A stretch of DNA of 64,000 nucleotides from Chryseobacterium lathyri (GTDB taxonomy: Bacteria > Bacteroidota > Bacteroidia > Flavobacteriales > Weeksellaceae), in assembly GCF_030812195.1 (NCBI RefSeq), contig NZ_JAUSSF010000001.1, forward strand, positions 62,001 through 126,000. Reading direction: 5' to 3'. The position numbers and the translations under genes were made by a program. Within the stretch, counting starts at the first letter, position 1; each line of letters opens with the position of its first letter. Under the pieces are notes generated by a model, which worked only from the letters and a program-made list of their open reading frames with translations, ran no database searches and had not been told where the DNA came from. Shown here one piece after another: positions 8,842 through 18,031 of this stretch.

Positions 8842-9426
8842 TTATTTTGATAACAACTGTTTTCTTATGCGACTTAAAGTTTCAGGGGTGATTCCCAGAT
8901 AGGATGCCAGCATTGTCTGTGGAAAGCGCTTTATAAATTCCGGATGGTGTTTCATGAGCTGCTGAAATTTTTCCTCGGCGGTATAACTTATATTCGCTTC
9001 TATTCTGCTTTGAGTTGCGATAAAATTTTTCTCGTCCAAAATATGGGCAAGCTTAAAAAAAACAGGTGATCGATCCATAAGTATCGAAATTTCTTCCTTG
9101 GTGGTTACCAATACTTCCGTATCTTCTACAGCATCAATATTATATTTTGACAAAGTTAAATTACTGAAGCTGTCGCGGTCACTCATCCACCAGTTCTCAA
9201 TACCAAACCTGACAACGTTTTCAACACCCTTGCTGTTTATAATATACTGCCGCATAGCTCCCCGGACAATAAAAGCCATATATCTGCAGATACTGCCTTC
9301 ATGAGATAAGAATTGTTTTTTCTTAATGACTTTAGCAGAAAACGCGTCTGTTACATGTTTAAATTCTGCATCTCCAATTTCAGATCCGGTCTTAGTATTG
9401 ATATAAGCCCTAAGCGATTCGTGCAT
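8842..9426 (-). CDS. Crp/Fnr-family transcriptional regulator
   Basis: 194 residues from the ATG at 9426 (MHESLRAYIN), the usual size for Bacteroidota Crp/Fnr-like proteins; a longer in-frame start at 9471 is less likely. The first ~120 residues form the cyclic-nucleotide-type beta-barrel (FLSHEGSICRYMAFIVRGAMRQY). The last ~50 include a winged HTH (MLASYLGITPETLSRIRKQL). No Fnr cysteine cluster is seen, so a ligand or no ligand rather than an iron-sulfur sensor is expected. It is divergent from the SnoaL-like and isochorismatase-family genes and may control them; this is inferred from position. Confidence 0.85.
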   Translation of the reverse strand: MHESLRAYINTKTGSEIGDAEFKHVTDAFSAKVIKKKQFLSHEGSICRYMAFIVRGAMRQYIINSKGVENVVRFGIENWWMSDRDSFSNLTLSKYNIDAVEDTEVLVTTKEEISILMDRSPVFFKLAHILDEKNFIATQSRIEANISYTAEEKFQQLMKHHPEFIKRFPQTMLASYLGITPETLSRIRKQLLSK

Positions 9427-9644
9427 ATAAATAAGTTTTATGTTATTGTGCCATATGCTGTAATTGCACAATAAAGCAAAGATAACCAGAACAAATAAAA
9501 TAGAGAAATAAAGTATTGTGATAATTTGATTTATATCAAGTGAATTTCTTATTCAGGATCATTTTAGTTCCTGCTCTTTTACAACAACTTTGCCATAGAA
9601 AATTCAATGAAATTTTTTTGTAAAACTAAATCATCGATAAGAAA

Positions 9645-10097
9645 ATGAAAAAAAAGATCTTAATGCTTACATTACTCATCAGCGCTTTTACTGTAGCTGC
9701 TCAGAATAAAAGAAATCTGGCCCGGGAAGCAAAAAACAAAAAAATTGCCGCCGACTTTTTTATCGTTTTTTACAATGATAAAAATATGGAAAAAGCAAAG
9801 AAAATGATGCACCCTGATTTTATCAATCATCATCCTTATTCCGGGAAGGGAATTGAGGCTACTGTATCGGCAGTGCAAGAACATTTATTCGGGAAGTTTC
9901 CTGATTTTAAAGTCAGTATAAAACGTATAGCTGCAGAGGGGGATTTGGTGTGGATACAATCCTATACACAGGATTTTCCCGGCGACCATGGTAAAATGTC
10001 TATGGATATATGGCGATTACGCGGTGGTCTTATTGCTGAACATTGGGATATTATCCAGGACATTCCCAATGATATTACACCTTCGTCCATGCATTGA
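9645..10097 (+). CDS. Secreted SnoaL/NTF2-like protein
   Basis: 150 residues. A signal peptide (1-19, ending VAAQ) directs export. The mature part has the NTF2-like/SnoaL cone fold pattern: FYNDKNMEKAKKMMHPDF, INHHPYSGKG, then FPDFKVSIKRIAAEGDLVWI and a closing WRLRGGLIAEHWDIIQ. SnoaL-like proteins bind or isomerise small molecules; the His-rich HPDFINHHP segment lines the pocket in relatives. No specific substrate can be named. It is divergent from the Crp/Fnr gene and sits about 150 bases before the isochorismatase-family hydrolase, possibly in one regulatory group. Confidence 0.75.
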   Translation: MKKKILMLTLLISAFTVAAQNKRNLAREAKNKKIAADFFIVFYNDKNMEKAKKMMHPDFINHHPYSGKGIEATVSAVQEHLFGKFPDFKVSIKRIAAEGDLVWIQSYTQDFPGDHGKMSMDIWRLRGGLIAEHWDIIQDIPNDITPSSMH

Positions 10098-10246
10098 TAA
10101 GCATGGCGTTCAATACCAGCCGTTGATCTAAATCAAGTCATTTTCATAATACAGATCATTTCTCCAAACGGTCATAATTAACAACTTTACAGCGGTTCTA
10201 CTCAAAACTAATTAAAATTAATCTATAACAATTTAAATCTTTCAAT

Positions 10247-10906
10247 ATGAATACAGAAAACAACACCAAAGCGGGTCTTAATGCTCTTTTAACACCAGAC
10301 AACTGTGCATTAATCCTTATTGATCATCAGCCCTTTCAATTCGCTGGATTAAGAAGCCATGATACACAGACCATCATTAATAATGTTGTTGGTCTTACAA
10401 AATCTGCAAAGACCTTTGGCGTGCCTACACTTTTTACGACCGTCCTTGAAGAACGAGGCGGTCTGTTGATTAAACAATTGCAGGACGTTTTTCCTGATCA
10501 GAAGCCTATTAACAGAACATTTATCAATACATGGGAAGATTCACGCGTAGTTGACTGGGTAAAAGCGACCGGAAAAAAGAAAATTGTGATGGCTGCACTC
10601 TGGACAGAAATATGTCTTGCAATGCCGGTAATCCAGGCATTGGGCGAAGGATATGAGGTTTACATTGTAACCGATGCTTCAGGAGGCGTAAGTCTTGAAG
10701 CACATGAAATGGCAATCATGAGAATGGTACAAGCCGGTGCAGTACCTATCACGTGGACCGTCTTCGGTTCAGAACTTCAGAGAGACTGGGCCCGTACGGA
10801 AACAGTGCCTGCATTGGGAGAAATGCTTGTTGAGCACATGGGTAATGTAGGGACAAGTCTGACCTGGGAACTACAGTTACTGGCAACTCCTGTTCCTACA
10901 GTTTAA
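10247..10906 (+). CDS. Isochorismatase-family cysteine hydrolase (YcaC-like)
   Basis: 219 residues. The family's catalytic triad can be placed: Asp in ALILIDHQPF (near 26), Lys in the KKKIVMAALW segment and Cys in TEICLAMPVIQAL (near 125). The long C-terminal part (ITWTVFGSELQRDWAR) is typical of YcaC-like members rather than true isochorismatases. Such enzymes hydrolyse amide or carbamoyl-type bonds; the physiological substrate is usually unknown. It has its own leader of about 150 bases and is followed by a strong hairpin at 11021-11043. Confidence 0.85.
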   Translation: MNTENNTKAGLNALLTPDNCALILIDHQPFQFAGLRSHDTQTIINNVVGLTKSAKTFGVPTLFTTVLEERGGLLIKQLQDVFPDQKPINRTFINTWEDSRVVDWVKATGKKKIVMAALWTEICLAMPVIQALGEGYEVYIVTDASGGVSLEAHEMAIMRMVQAGAVPITWTVFGSELQRDWARTETVPALGEMLVEHMGNVGTSLTWELQLLATPVPTV

Positions 10907-11020
10907 TCAATACAGGACTAATTCTTCAAAGACAATATTATTCCAAGGAATTCTTTAAACCTAAGATCAAAGGTGTTACGGAATAAAATCCTATAAAGAA
11001 AACTGGTAAAAGTAAATAAA

Positions 11021-11043
11021 GGAGTGCAATGATGTTGCACTCC
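11021..11043. terminator. Strong bidirectional hairpin terminator
   Basis: GGAGTGCAA at 11021-11029 pairs perfectly with TTGCACTCC at 11035-11043 around a 5-base loop, with A-rich sequence before and TTGTGCTTTTT after. It lies between the convergent isochorismatase-family and bacteriocin-like genes and would serve both. Confidence 0.75.
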
Positions 11044-11052
11044 TTGTGCTTT

Positions 11053-11193
11053 TTAAGGCTCGAGTCCAGGAGTACCACAGGAATTATAAGGAACGCATGT
11101 TAATTTATCATTTACAAAACATAACCTAATACAATCTGCACCTCCAACAATTGCTTTTAATTCTGCTTTTTGAAGCTTTTTTAAATTTTTCAT
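11053..11193 (-). CDS. Bacteriocin-like peptide with double-glycine leader (46 residues)
   Basis: From the ATG at 11193 to the TAA at 11053-11055. The leader is charged and Lys/Leu-rich (MKNLKKLQKAELKAIV) and ends in Gly-Gly at residues 17-18. The 28-residue core that follows has four cysteines (21, 25, 33, 39). This is the layout of the bacteriocin-like GG-leader peptides common in Chryseobacterium, which are cleaved and exported by peptidase-containing ABC transporters (C39 family). No transporter, modification enzyme or immunity gene is adjacent. Four cysteines suggest disulfides in the mature peptide; this is inference. The reading frame ends just before the hairpin at 11021-11043. Confidence 0.72.
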   Translation of the reverse strand: MKNLKKLQKAELKAIVGGADCIRLCFVNDKLTCVPYNSCGTPGLEP

Positions 11194-11390
11194 ATTAATA
11201 ATATTTTATGTTGTAGAACAAATCTCAAAAATAATTATTACATAATAGTATAATTAACACATTTTAACTTTTAAAAATTATTATTGTCACAATAGATAAA
11301 AAGTGATACACAAACTCCTAATTCCGATGCATAAGCATGAATGATTTTTTAATAGGGATCGGAAAAGATCAAAGATATTGATACCTCGTG

Positions 11391-11717
11391 TTATTGATAC
11401 ATCTTTCGCCATTTGGTCATAGTATTTCTACTCAATCCAAAGTGTTTAGCTACCTGAAGGTTATTTATTCTATGATTTTTCTGGTAATCAAGGATACGTA
11501 GGATATCTGATTCATTGTAGGAACGAAGTTTTTTATTCATTTTTTTTAGAGTTTGGTCTTTAATGCCAAATATTCTGTTATTCAGTTCCAAGATATCTAA
11601 TGCGGAAAGCATCTTTTTTTCTAATAATTTTTCGCATTCTGCTTTCTTATGAGGAAATTTTTGTTCAATGATGTCTGAATAGATTAGTTTATAATTAGGT
11701 TGATTCTGTTTTTTCAT
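11391..11717 (-). CDS. Helix-turn-helix protein, transposase OrfA-like (108 residues)
   Basis: A small basic protein. Residues 68-108 form a helix-turn-helix of the kind in IS3 OrfA-type proteins (NLQVAKHFGLSRNTMTKWRK). The first 60 residues are mostly helical and charged. It follows the 140-residue HTH gene with 23 bases between them. No DDE transposase, inverted repeats or target duplications were seen nearby, so these look like domesticated or orphan regulators rather than an active element. Paired small HTH genes of this sort are frequent in Chryseobacterium genomes (from memory). Confidence 0.6.
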   Translation of the reverse strand: MKKQNQPNYKLIYSDIIEQKFPHKKAECEKLLEKKMLSALDILELNNRIFGIKDQTLKKMNKKLRSYNESDILRILDYQKNHRINNLQVAKHFGLSRNTMTKWRKMYQ

Positions 11718-11740
11718 TTCTGATTTCTGATTTGATGCTG

Positions 11741-12163
11741 TTATTTATTATGTTTTGTCACCCATTTGCATAAAGTGGTATAAGGGATTCTGTATTCATC
11801 TGTAATCTGGCGCTTGGTCTTTTCTTGCTTCTTTATCAGCTCCAAAATAAAGTCTATCATTTCCTGGGTATAGATGTTCTTCCTGAAACGGGGAAGTGTT
11901 GAGACATCGGATTCCCGGATTGGAGCAGAAGGCGGAGCATAGAGGATCAGATGTTGCGAATAGAGTCTGAAGAAATCATATTCAAGCAGTTTGCTCCACC
12001 TCAATAAGATATTAGTGGATAGATCTTCCTGCATGTACATTTCGTTGATTTCAATTTCTGTACATTTCATAAAGTTGCAGATTCGAGGTAAGTCAATATT
12101 GTTTTCCTTAACCCGTAGATGTATGAGCTTTCCGATATGAATATTTTTAAAATTTGAATTCAT
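11741..12163 (-). CDS. Helix-turn-helix protein, transposase-like (140 residues)
   Basis: 140 residues. The N-terminal 60 look like a short regulator-type helical domain (GKLIHLRVKENNIDLPRICNFM). The C-terminal 45 contain a homeodomain-like HTH (EKTKRQITDEYRIPYTTLC, then KWVTKHNK) as in transposase OrfA proteins. It is the upstream partner of the 108-residue HTH gene on the same strand and probably co-transcribed with it. No catalytic transposase domain accompanies the pair. A DNA-binding role is likely; the target is unknown. Confidence 0.6.
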   Translation of the reverse strand: MNSNFKNIHIGKLIHLRVKENNIDLPRICNFMKCTEIEINEMYMQEDLSTNILLRWSKLLEYDFFRLYSQHLILYAPPSAPIRESDVSTLPRFRKNIYTQEMIDFILELIKKQEKTKRQITDEYRIPYTTLCKWVTKHNK

Positions 12164-12294
12164 AAGCTGTATTTCTTTTAAAGGGGGAAGGTCATTATGG
12201 AGTGATTAGTTAATATCTGGGCGATATTAATTCCATAAATACCTTACAGTTAAAATATTATTATCAGTTTTTATCATTATCTGGTTTTCAGTAC

Positions 12295-12673
12295 CTAAAA
12301 TGTTTTAAGTATATACAATGCTGTATTACCGGCTGTAGCAATAGCAGTAGGTTTTTCCTTCAGCAAAGGTGATGATCGTGGCAACAGTAAGAATCGTTCC
12401 TGCATTGACACTTTTCGATACCTTTTGTTCTAACATTTCTACATCGTCACGAGATATTCCAAAAATATTATTGTTGAATGTAGTGTTGGTTGCCCGTTCC
12501 ATACTGTGTTCCATCTGTATTCAGATAATGGTCAGTATTTACTTGTCCCAGCGTAATACCATATTTAACCGAAAGTTGACTAACAACAATAGAAACAAGG
12601 AAAATCTTCTCCCTCCAATTGAATGCAAAGAGAAGAGTTTGTTCATCATGTTATTTTCAGAATCGGTTGTCAT
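12295..12673 (-). pseudogene. Decayed small gene with at least three frameshifts
   Basis: From the ATG at 12673 the frame begins MTTDSENN. Coding-like sequence then moves to another frame (NWREKIFLVSIVVSQ ... [14 protein letters not shown]), then to a third ([18 protein letters not shown] ... [14 protein letters not shown]), then to a fourth segment ending NTALYILKTF before the TAG at 12295-12297. Two of the shifts lie near repeats of A. Joined, this gives roughly 120 residues with a hydrophobic C-terminal segment. The protein family is not recognised. Repeated frameshifts point to a decayed gene; homopolymer sequencing errors are the alternative. Confidence 0.45.
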
Positions 12674-13154
12674 TTTGGTGCAATATTAGGGGCTGCCACA
12701 ATACCTGTACAAACTTAATACTGGAATAATTCGGAAATTTTCATGTGCTGTTTAATGTATTTTACAAATTTTATATATTGAAAATCAATTAGTTGTATTT
12801 ATGTTGGATTTAAAGACAATCCCAAATAGGTATTGGCATTTTTGGGATTTATATTTCATTAAATTTGTGCAAATGATAATTATGGATAGGAATTGTAGTA
12901 TGAAAGGATTAATTTCATGAGGATTAATAAGTAAAATCTATTTATTTTTTATTTTTTTATATAGCATTTGCACAAAATATAAAATGGGTGGATGATTTAT
13001 GACGAAAGATAATTAAACAAAAGGAGATCCTGTTGCTTCAATTAAAACCTGTATGGAGAAAAGATAAAGTTTGGAGAAGTAATTTGATTGAATGTTTTAA
13101 TATTTTGATTGTCAGTGTATTGAAAGCTAATAACTCACTATAAAATATAATTTT
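12674..13154. other. Intergenic stretch, possible degraded signal-peptide gene
   Basis: 481 bases upstream of the TPR-AraC regulator. Around 12940-13080 short frame pieces read like a signal peptide (YFLFFYIAFAQ) and a polar continuation, broken by stops and frame changes. This may be the relic of a secreted protein gene. Nothing else is recognised, and the leader of the downstream regulator is within it. Confidence 0.25.
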
Positions 13155-14837
13155 ATGTCTAAAAAATTATCTTTGCGGATATCTTACCCTGTTTGGAAAG
13201 GCGGTAATCAGTTTTTTCAAAGATTGTACACTGTTTTTATCTCTTTGTTGTTTTTTCTTTTTTTCTCCATGGCAAATGCGGAAACAATTTTATGCCCTGA
13301 AAATAAGCAGATAGATCAATTAATAGATCAGGCAATTTCTCTTAACAGCAACGGAAAAAGTAAAGAAGCTCTCAGATTGCTTCAAAAGGCTAATGGTCTC
13401 GCCAAGTCAGTAGGGTGTGAAAAAGGAGAATTGAATACGATTCAAAATATAATGTTGGTCTATTCCCAATTGTATGATTATAAAAAAGCTTTGATAATAT
13501 CAAACCAAGTCAGAGATCTGGCAGTTCATCAGAAAAATTATAAAATATTATCTACTTTATATTGTACAAGAGCAACCTTATATGAAAATCTGGGTCTATA
13601 TGATGAGAGCCTAAAGGAGTATGAAGCCGCATTGAAATATGCAGAACTGATTTCTGAAACTGATAAGAGACATTATCAGATGTCTTTTGTGTATTATAAT
13701 ATGACCCCGTATTTTCAGGGACGGTCAGATAAAAAGGTTTTGTATTACCTGGGAAAAAGCAGGACAGAGATTTTGAAAGTAAGTGATAATAGTAAAGACG
13801 TTCCTTTAAAGAAAAAGGTTGATATGTTGATATATGTAAATATGAATCTGGGAATTCACTACAGGGATTCCAAAAACAAAGAAAGGAATGTCAAGCTGTC
13901 TGAATTTTATTTTACGGAAGCTTTAAAACAGCTTGATTTAGTTAAAGGGGAAATAAATCCGGATACAGAAATAGATTTATATCAGGCTCTTCAGGAGTTT
14001 TATCAGATGAAAAAAGATTACAGGAAAGCAATAGAATATGGAGAGAATATGCTGGCTTTGGAGAAGTCCAACAGCATGCCTTATAACCGGAGAGTAGGAT
14101 ATATGGTATTGGCAAAATCTTATCTGGGAATTGGTGATAATGTAACCTCTCAAAAATACCTTGATCTTTTTTCAAAATTGAATGACAGTATTAATTCCGT
14201 TGAAAAGCAAGCCGTGGAAGCTCCTGTCAAAAAGATGATTTCAGACACTAAAATCAATGGCGAGAAAAAGATTAAGAGCATTGCTGTTATTTCTTCTGTT
14301 ACTCTTATCCTTATTACCGGAGGAATGTTGATATACCGAAGAAGAAGTCATAAGATTATTCATAAAAAGTATGAAGATCTGATTGCTAAAATACACCGTG
14401 AAAACGAGATCAATAAAATAGAACCCGCCTCGGAAAAGAATAACAAAAGCAATGAAATAAAATCCTCTATCACGATTACAGATGAAACAGTAAAGGTCCT
14501 ACTTCTTAAGCTTGAAAAATTTGAGACCTCAAAGAAGTATCTTCGGAAGGATTTGAGTCTTACCTGGATGGCCAATAGCCTTGCTACCAATCCAAAATAT
14601 CTTTCAGAAGTGATAAAAACCTATAAGAATCATAACTTCACAAGCTACATTAATGAGCTTCGTATCAACTATATCATTAAGAATCTTTATGAAAATCCAA
14701 TCTATAGGGAATATAAAATAGCCTATTTGGCAGAAGAGTGCGGGTATGTTACACCAAGGGTTTTTGTCAATGCTTTTAAACAGCAGACAGGTTTTACACC
14801 TTCTTATTTTGTGGAACAGCTGAAAGTTTCAGGATAA
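13155..14837 (+). CDS. TPR-repeat membrane protein with AraC-type HTH
   Basis: 560 residues. A signal/anchor segment (about 24-43) leads to an extracytoplasmic region of TPR-like helix pairs (about 50-360; for example KEALRLLQKANGLA, YDYKKALIISNQ, YDESLKEYEAALKYA). One transmembrane helix follows (about 375-393, IAVISSVTLILITGG), then a linker and a C-terminal AraC-type double HTH (about 455-560; LSLTWMANSLATNPKYLSEV and IAYLAEECGYVTPRVFVNAF). This is a one-component sensor-regulator design typical of Bacteroidota: the TPR part senses outside the inner membrane and the HTH binds DNA. It is near the QVGINTPNP surface protein genes and related to the partial gene at the right edge. Confidence 0.85.
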   Translation: MSKKLSLRISYPVWKGGNQFFQRLYTVFISLLFFLFFSMANAETILCPENKQIDQLIDQAISLNSNGKSKEALRLLQKANGLAKSVGCEKGELNTIQNIMLVYSQLYDYKKALIISNQVRDLAVHQKNYKILSTLYCTRATLYENLGLYDESLKEYEAALKYAELISETDKRHYQMSFVYYNMTPYFQGRSDKKVLYYLGKSRTEILKVSDNSKDVPLKKKVDMLIYVNMNLGIHYRDSKNKERNVKLSEFYFTEALKQLDLVKGEINPDTEIDLYQALQEFYQMKKDYRKAIEYGENMLALEKSNSMPYNRRVGYMVLAKSYLGIGDNVTSQKYLDLFSKLNDSINSVEKQAVEAPVKKMISDTKINGEKKIKSIAVISSVTLILITGGMLIYRRRSHKIIHKKYEDLIAKIHRENEINKIEPASEKNNKSNEIKSSITITDETVKVLLLKLEKFETSKKYLRKDLSLTWMANSLATNPKYLSEVIKTYKNHNFTSYINELRINYIIKNLYENPIYREYKIAYLAEECGYVTPRVFVNAFKQQTGFTPSYFVEQLKVSG

Positions 14838-14846
14838 TGTTTAACC

Positions 14847-14884
14847 TATTTACAATTTAATTATAACAATGAAAATTGTAAATA
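14847..14884. terminator. Hairpin between convergent regulator genes
   Basis: TATTTACAATTT (14847-14858) and AAATTGTAAATA (14873-14884) are perfect 12-bp arms around a 14-base loop. It stands between the convergent TPR-AraC and TPR-LuxR genes and probably ends both transcripts. Confidence 0.55.
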
Positions 14885-14952
14885 AGAATAAGTTAATTCA
14901 TTGATTATAAATAAAAATATGTACAGATTTTCCTAAACCTGTGCATATTTTT

Positions 14953-16413
14953 CTATAATTCTAAGATCCATTTTTGAAGATCCGTCTCCTTAGCAAGCTG
15001 CAATTTTTTCTTCAGGCGGTATCTTTTAGTTTCAACCCCTCTTAAGCTGATATTTTCATATTGGCAGATTTCTTTGTTTGTAAGGTTGAGTCTGAGATAA
15101 GCACTGAATTTTATATCGTGTTCTGTGAGTTCGGGGGCATGGTTTATCAGCTTTTCATAGAATTCAGGGTATACTTCTTTAAAACGGGTCAAGAATAAAG
15201 GGCTTCTGCTTTCCATCAGCTGAATAATTTCATCAAAAGAATCATTTACCTTTAATTTAAGAACATCGGTTTCAATGGTCTTTTTTTCAATAAGTTTATC
15301 CTTGTTCAATTGTTTTTTTAAATAGACTTTTCTGATAAAGTATAATAACAAAGCAAATGATATGATAATGGCCAGGACTATAAAGTAAAACATCTTTCTT
15401 TCTTTTCCTTTTTCTTCATTCTTCAGCTCAATCAGGTTAATAACAGCCAGATTTACAGCTTCCTTTTCGTTTTTATCAAGGCTGTCATTTAAAAAAGTAT
15501 ACTTTCGTAGGTAGTCATTTGATTTTTCAACCTCATTAAGAGATTTATAAACACTGGAAATAGTATCATAAACAGTAAGTAAAGAAGGTTTATTTTTAAT
15601 TTGTTGGAATATATTTTCTGCTTTCAGATAATATTCCAAAGCCTTTTTCTGATCTCCTTTTACATTATAAAGGTCTCCATAACTGAATAATGCAATTCCT
15701 TTTTCTGTAAAATTGGCGGCATTAAAACTGAGGACAGCCTTATTCATATAATACTCTGCAGAGTCCAAATGCTTTTTTTTTGCAATAAAATCGTCAGCAA
15801 CCCTTGTGTAGGAGTATGCTCCCGGCATTTCAGTCCGTAATTTTTTTCCTATAGCCTGCAGAGAATCAGTCTTTTTATTTTTAAGAAAACTAGCATGCTT
15901 CCATGAATAATTATTAAGCAAAAGATAATTTCTCTGTTTATCATTTGTAAGCTTTCTGATATAATATCCTGCTTTATTTAAGGCCGCATTGGCTTGCTCA
16001 AATAATCCTAACCGGATATAATTTCTGCCATATTCATTATATAAGATTCCCGTAAGAAATGGTGCATTTTTGACCTTGCTCAGTTCTTTCTTTGCTTTAT
16101 CAAGATATTCTAAGCTTTCTTTATACTTGGCAAAATTACATAATAAGCTTCCAATATTGATATATACCAAAATAATTCCCCTTGTGTCTCCACTTTCTTC
16201 ATATTGTTTAAGCGCTTTAGTATTAAATTTTAGAGCCCCTTCAAAATCCCCTTTACTTTTATATACGGTTGTTGTTTTTAGAGGTTCCGGCAGAAAAGAA
16301 TAATCCTGAGCTCCAAGGAGCACAAAAGGGAAAATAAAAGCGAGGTATATTATTTTAATTCTAAGAGTAAGGAATATATTTTTGAAAACCATTTGCAGGA
16401 GGATATTTTTCAT
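14953..16413 (-). CDS. TPR-repeat membrane protein with LuxR-like HTH
   Basis: 486 residues from the ATG at 16413; the in-frame start at 16446 adds 11 residues without support. A hydrophobic export/anchor segment near residues 15-35 precedes TPR-like repeats (about 50-320; GDFEGALKFNTKALKQYEES, KYKESLEYLDKAKKEL, KKALEYYLKAENIFQ). A transmembrane helix (about 345-365, FYFIVLAIIISFALLLYF), a coiled coil and a C-terminal LuxR/GerE-like HTH (LTNKEICQYENISLRGVETK) follow. This is the LuxR variant of the same one-component sensor design as the convergent TPR-AraC gene. Target genes are unknown; the nearby surface protein genes are candidates. Confidence 0.82.
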   Translation of the reverse strand: MKNILLQMVFKNIFLTLRIKIIYLAFIFPFVLLGAQDYSFLPEPLKTTTVYKSKGDFEGALKFNTKALKQYEESGDTRGIILVYINIGSLLCNFAKYKESLEYLDKAKKELSKVKNAPFLTGILYNEYGRNYIRLGLFEQANAALNKAGYYIRKLTNDKQRNYLLLNNYSWKHASFLKNKKTDSLQAIGKKLRTEMPGAYSYTRVADDFIAKKKHLDSAEYYMNKAVLSFNAANFTEKGIALFSYGDLYNVKGDQKKALEYYLKAENIFQQIKNKPSLLTVYDTISSVYKSLNEVEKSNDYLRKYTFLNDSLDKNEKEAVNLAVINLIELKNEEKGKERKMFYFIVLAIIISFALLLYFIRKVYLKKQLNKDKLIEKKTIETDVLKLKVNDSFDEIIQLMESRSPLFLTRFKEVYPEFYEKLINHAPELTEHDIKFSAYLRLNLTNKEICQYENISLRGVETKRYRLKKKLQLAKETDLQKWILEL

Positions 16414-17024
16414 GAATTTGATGGCTAAATATAAAAAAAATAACATCAGCTAATTAAATAGAAGAAATATTTCTAATAAAATCTTTGAAAACAGACTTCA
16501 AAGATACTTCAGACGCTGGATAAAATATTGACATTTAATTCTTTATTATGTGAAGTATATTTGGTAGTATTCTCATTTTATAATTTTTTATGCTGTGACC
16601 GGAGAGAATAATCTGGGTTCCCAGGAAATGCAGTAAACATTTAAAATACTAAGCCTCTCGCCGCACTTCAAAAGCACTTCATTTTTTTTATATTATACTG
16701 ATAATTAATTCACTGTGTTCAGATGTATATTTGAAGTGATATGTTTTTACTCTAATATCAATAGCTTTATCAGGAAATAATTTTTTTTCATTCTATGTGT
16801 TTGAAATGTTTGTGTTTAGAGGCGGGGATTGTAATGATCCCTGCTTTTAGCTTAAATAGTTCCCTATTCTTTAAATATTTAATGGAAACGATATTTCAAT
16901 TCTGTTTTACGATGAACTCATTTTCTATCAGATGAAGCTACTAAGGCCTGATGACATTATATCTGCTGGTTGAAACAGGCCCGGATAAATCTTGAAATTA
17001 AAAATAATTACTTAAAATTTAATA
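16414..17024. other. Intergenic stretch with one terminator-like hairpin
   Basis: 611 bases without a convincing gene. Around 16821-16843 an imperfect GC-rich hairpin (GGCGGGGAT ... ATCCCTGC) is followed by a short T-run, like a terminator with no gene upstream in the same direction. The rest is AT-rich and holds the leader regions of the flanking divergent genes. Confidence 0.4.
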
Positions 17025-17576
17025 ATGAAAAAAAATACGAATTGCTCAAATAGAGTAGGCTTAACTCTGACCGTTACTATAATTATTTTTTTTATTTTAT
17101 TTTTGTTCAGCTCTCTTTTTTATACCAGCAATGTTTCTCTTCTTTATCTTTCATTTTTCTTAGCCCTCTTGGAAGCCAGACTTCTTTTTCTTTTCTTAAA
17201 TCCGAATCGGAGCATATATAATGTGTTGAAAAACAATGTAATAAAAGACAAACAGACAATGTTTTTATATGTCGTCTTATTCTTTTCTTTTATAGCTATT
17301 GGGGGGTTGCTTTCAATATGGTGTGCAATGAATCTGTATAAAGAAATGAATATAATACTCAATGGTTACAGGATGGGAATCTTTAGTGATTATCACCAGG
17401 GAAAACCCTCTGCTTGGATTACCTATAATCTGAATACTGATCCTGTAGGTTTTAAAGTCCAGATAATTTACCGGTTTTTCTGGGCCTGTTTGTGGGCGTT
17501 CCCATTAAAATTGGGAGTAGTTATTATAATTCTAGCCTTTAGAATGATAATAAAGCTCAGCATGCGAAAAATTTAA
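17025..17576 (+). CDS. Multi-pass membrane protein of unknown function
   Basis: 183 residues. Hydrophobic segments lie near 12-32, 36-55, 78-100 and 150-177, giving about four transmembrane helices. The loop between the third and fourth is polar (KEMNIILNGYRMGIFSDYHQ). Start and end are basic, which would place both termini in the cytoplasm. No family is recognised. It stands alone with long gaps on both sides. Confidence 0.6.
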   Translation: MKKNTNCSNRVGLTLTVTIIIFFILFLFSSLFYTSNVSLLYLSFFLALLEARLLFLFLNPNRSIYNVLKNNVIKDKQTMFLYVVLFFSFIAIGGLLSIWCAMNLYKEMNIILNGYRMGIFSDYHQGKPSAWITYNLNTDPVGFKVQIIYRFFWACLWAFPLKLGVVIIILAFRMIIKLSMRKI

Positions 17577-18031
17577 ATTTAAAAAATAGTTTTCTGCTCT
17601 TAAAGAATCTTTTAAAGTTTATGAACAGATATGAAAGTTCTTATTGAAGACATATTATTTCCTGGAAGCTTTTCTGCTGATTGAAACTAATAATAGTGAG
17701 TAAAGTGCATTTGATATAAAGTCATATTTTTTAGCCTCACAATATGGATGAATATTTATAATGAACGTCTTTTAATCTGTTTTCTTCCGTAAAAAGAAAA
17801 ATAATTCACTTTTCGTTATTACTTCAATGATACTTTGTTTGTTTGTTAAATTGTTGATTTTAAAAAAGTTACAAAATGAAGTGACTTTGATGTAGGTTTT
17901 TTTTTGTTTGACGGCTGTAAGTTTGCAGTACTCAATTCGAACAATGAGAAAAATTTCAGACCGGTCACATTTTCGAGTTACGATTCTAAATACACACAAG
18001 AAAAAATTTAAACATTTAACAAATTAAGCAA
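17577..18031. other. Intergenic leader of the first QVGINTPNP gene
   Basis: 455 bases. A TAAGTTTG at 17918-17925 matches the Bacteroidota -7 consensus TAnnTTTG, with T-rich sequence and TTTG copies just upstream, and lies about 110 bases before the surface protein start at 18032. No further gene is seen. Confidence 0.4.

Noticed and set aside
11391..12163. An insertion sequence of the IS3 type
   Set aside because: Only small HTH proteins are present; no DDE transposase, no terminal inverted repeats and no target duplication were found.
12369..12689. A 106-codon frame on the plus strand
   Set aside because: It is the mirror of the broken minus-strand gene at 12295-12673, whose product looks more protein-like.
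17772..17999. A 75-codon frame on the minus strand before the first surface protein gene
   Set aside because: It overlaps the leader with a TAAGTTTG promoter element and has no recognised domain.
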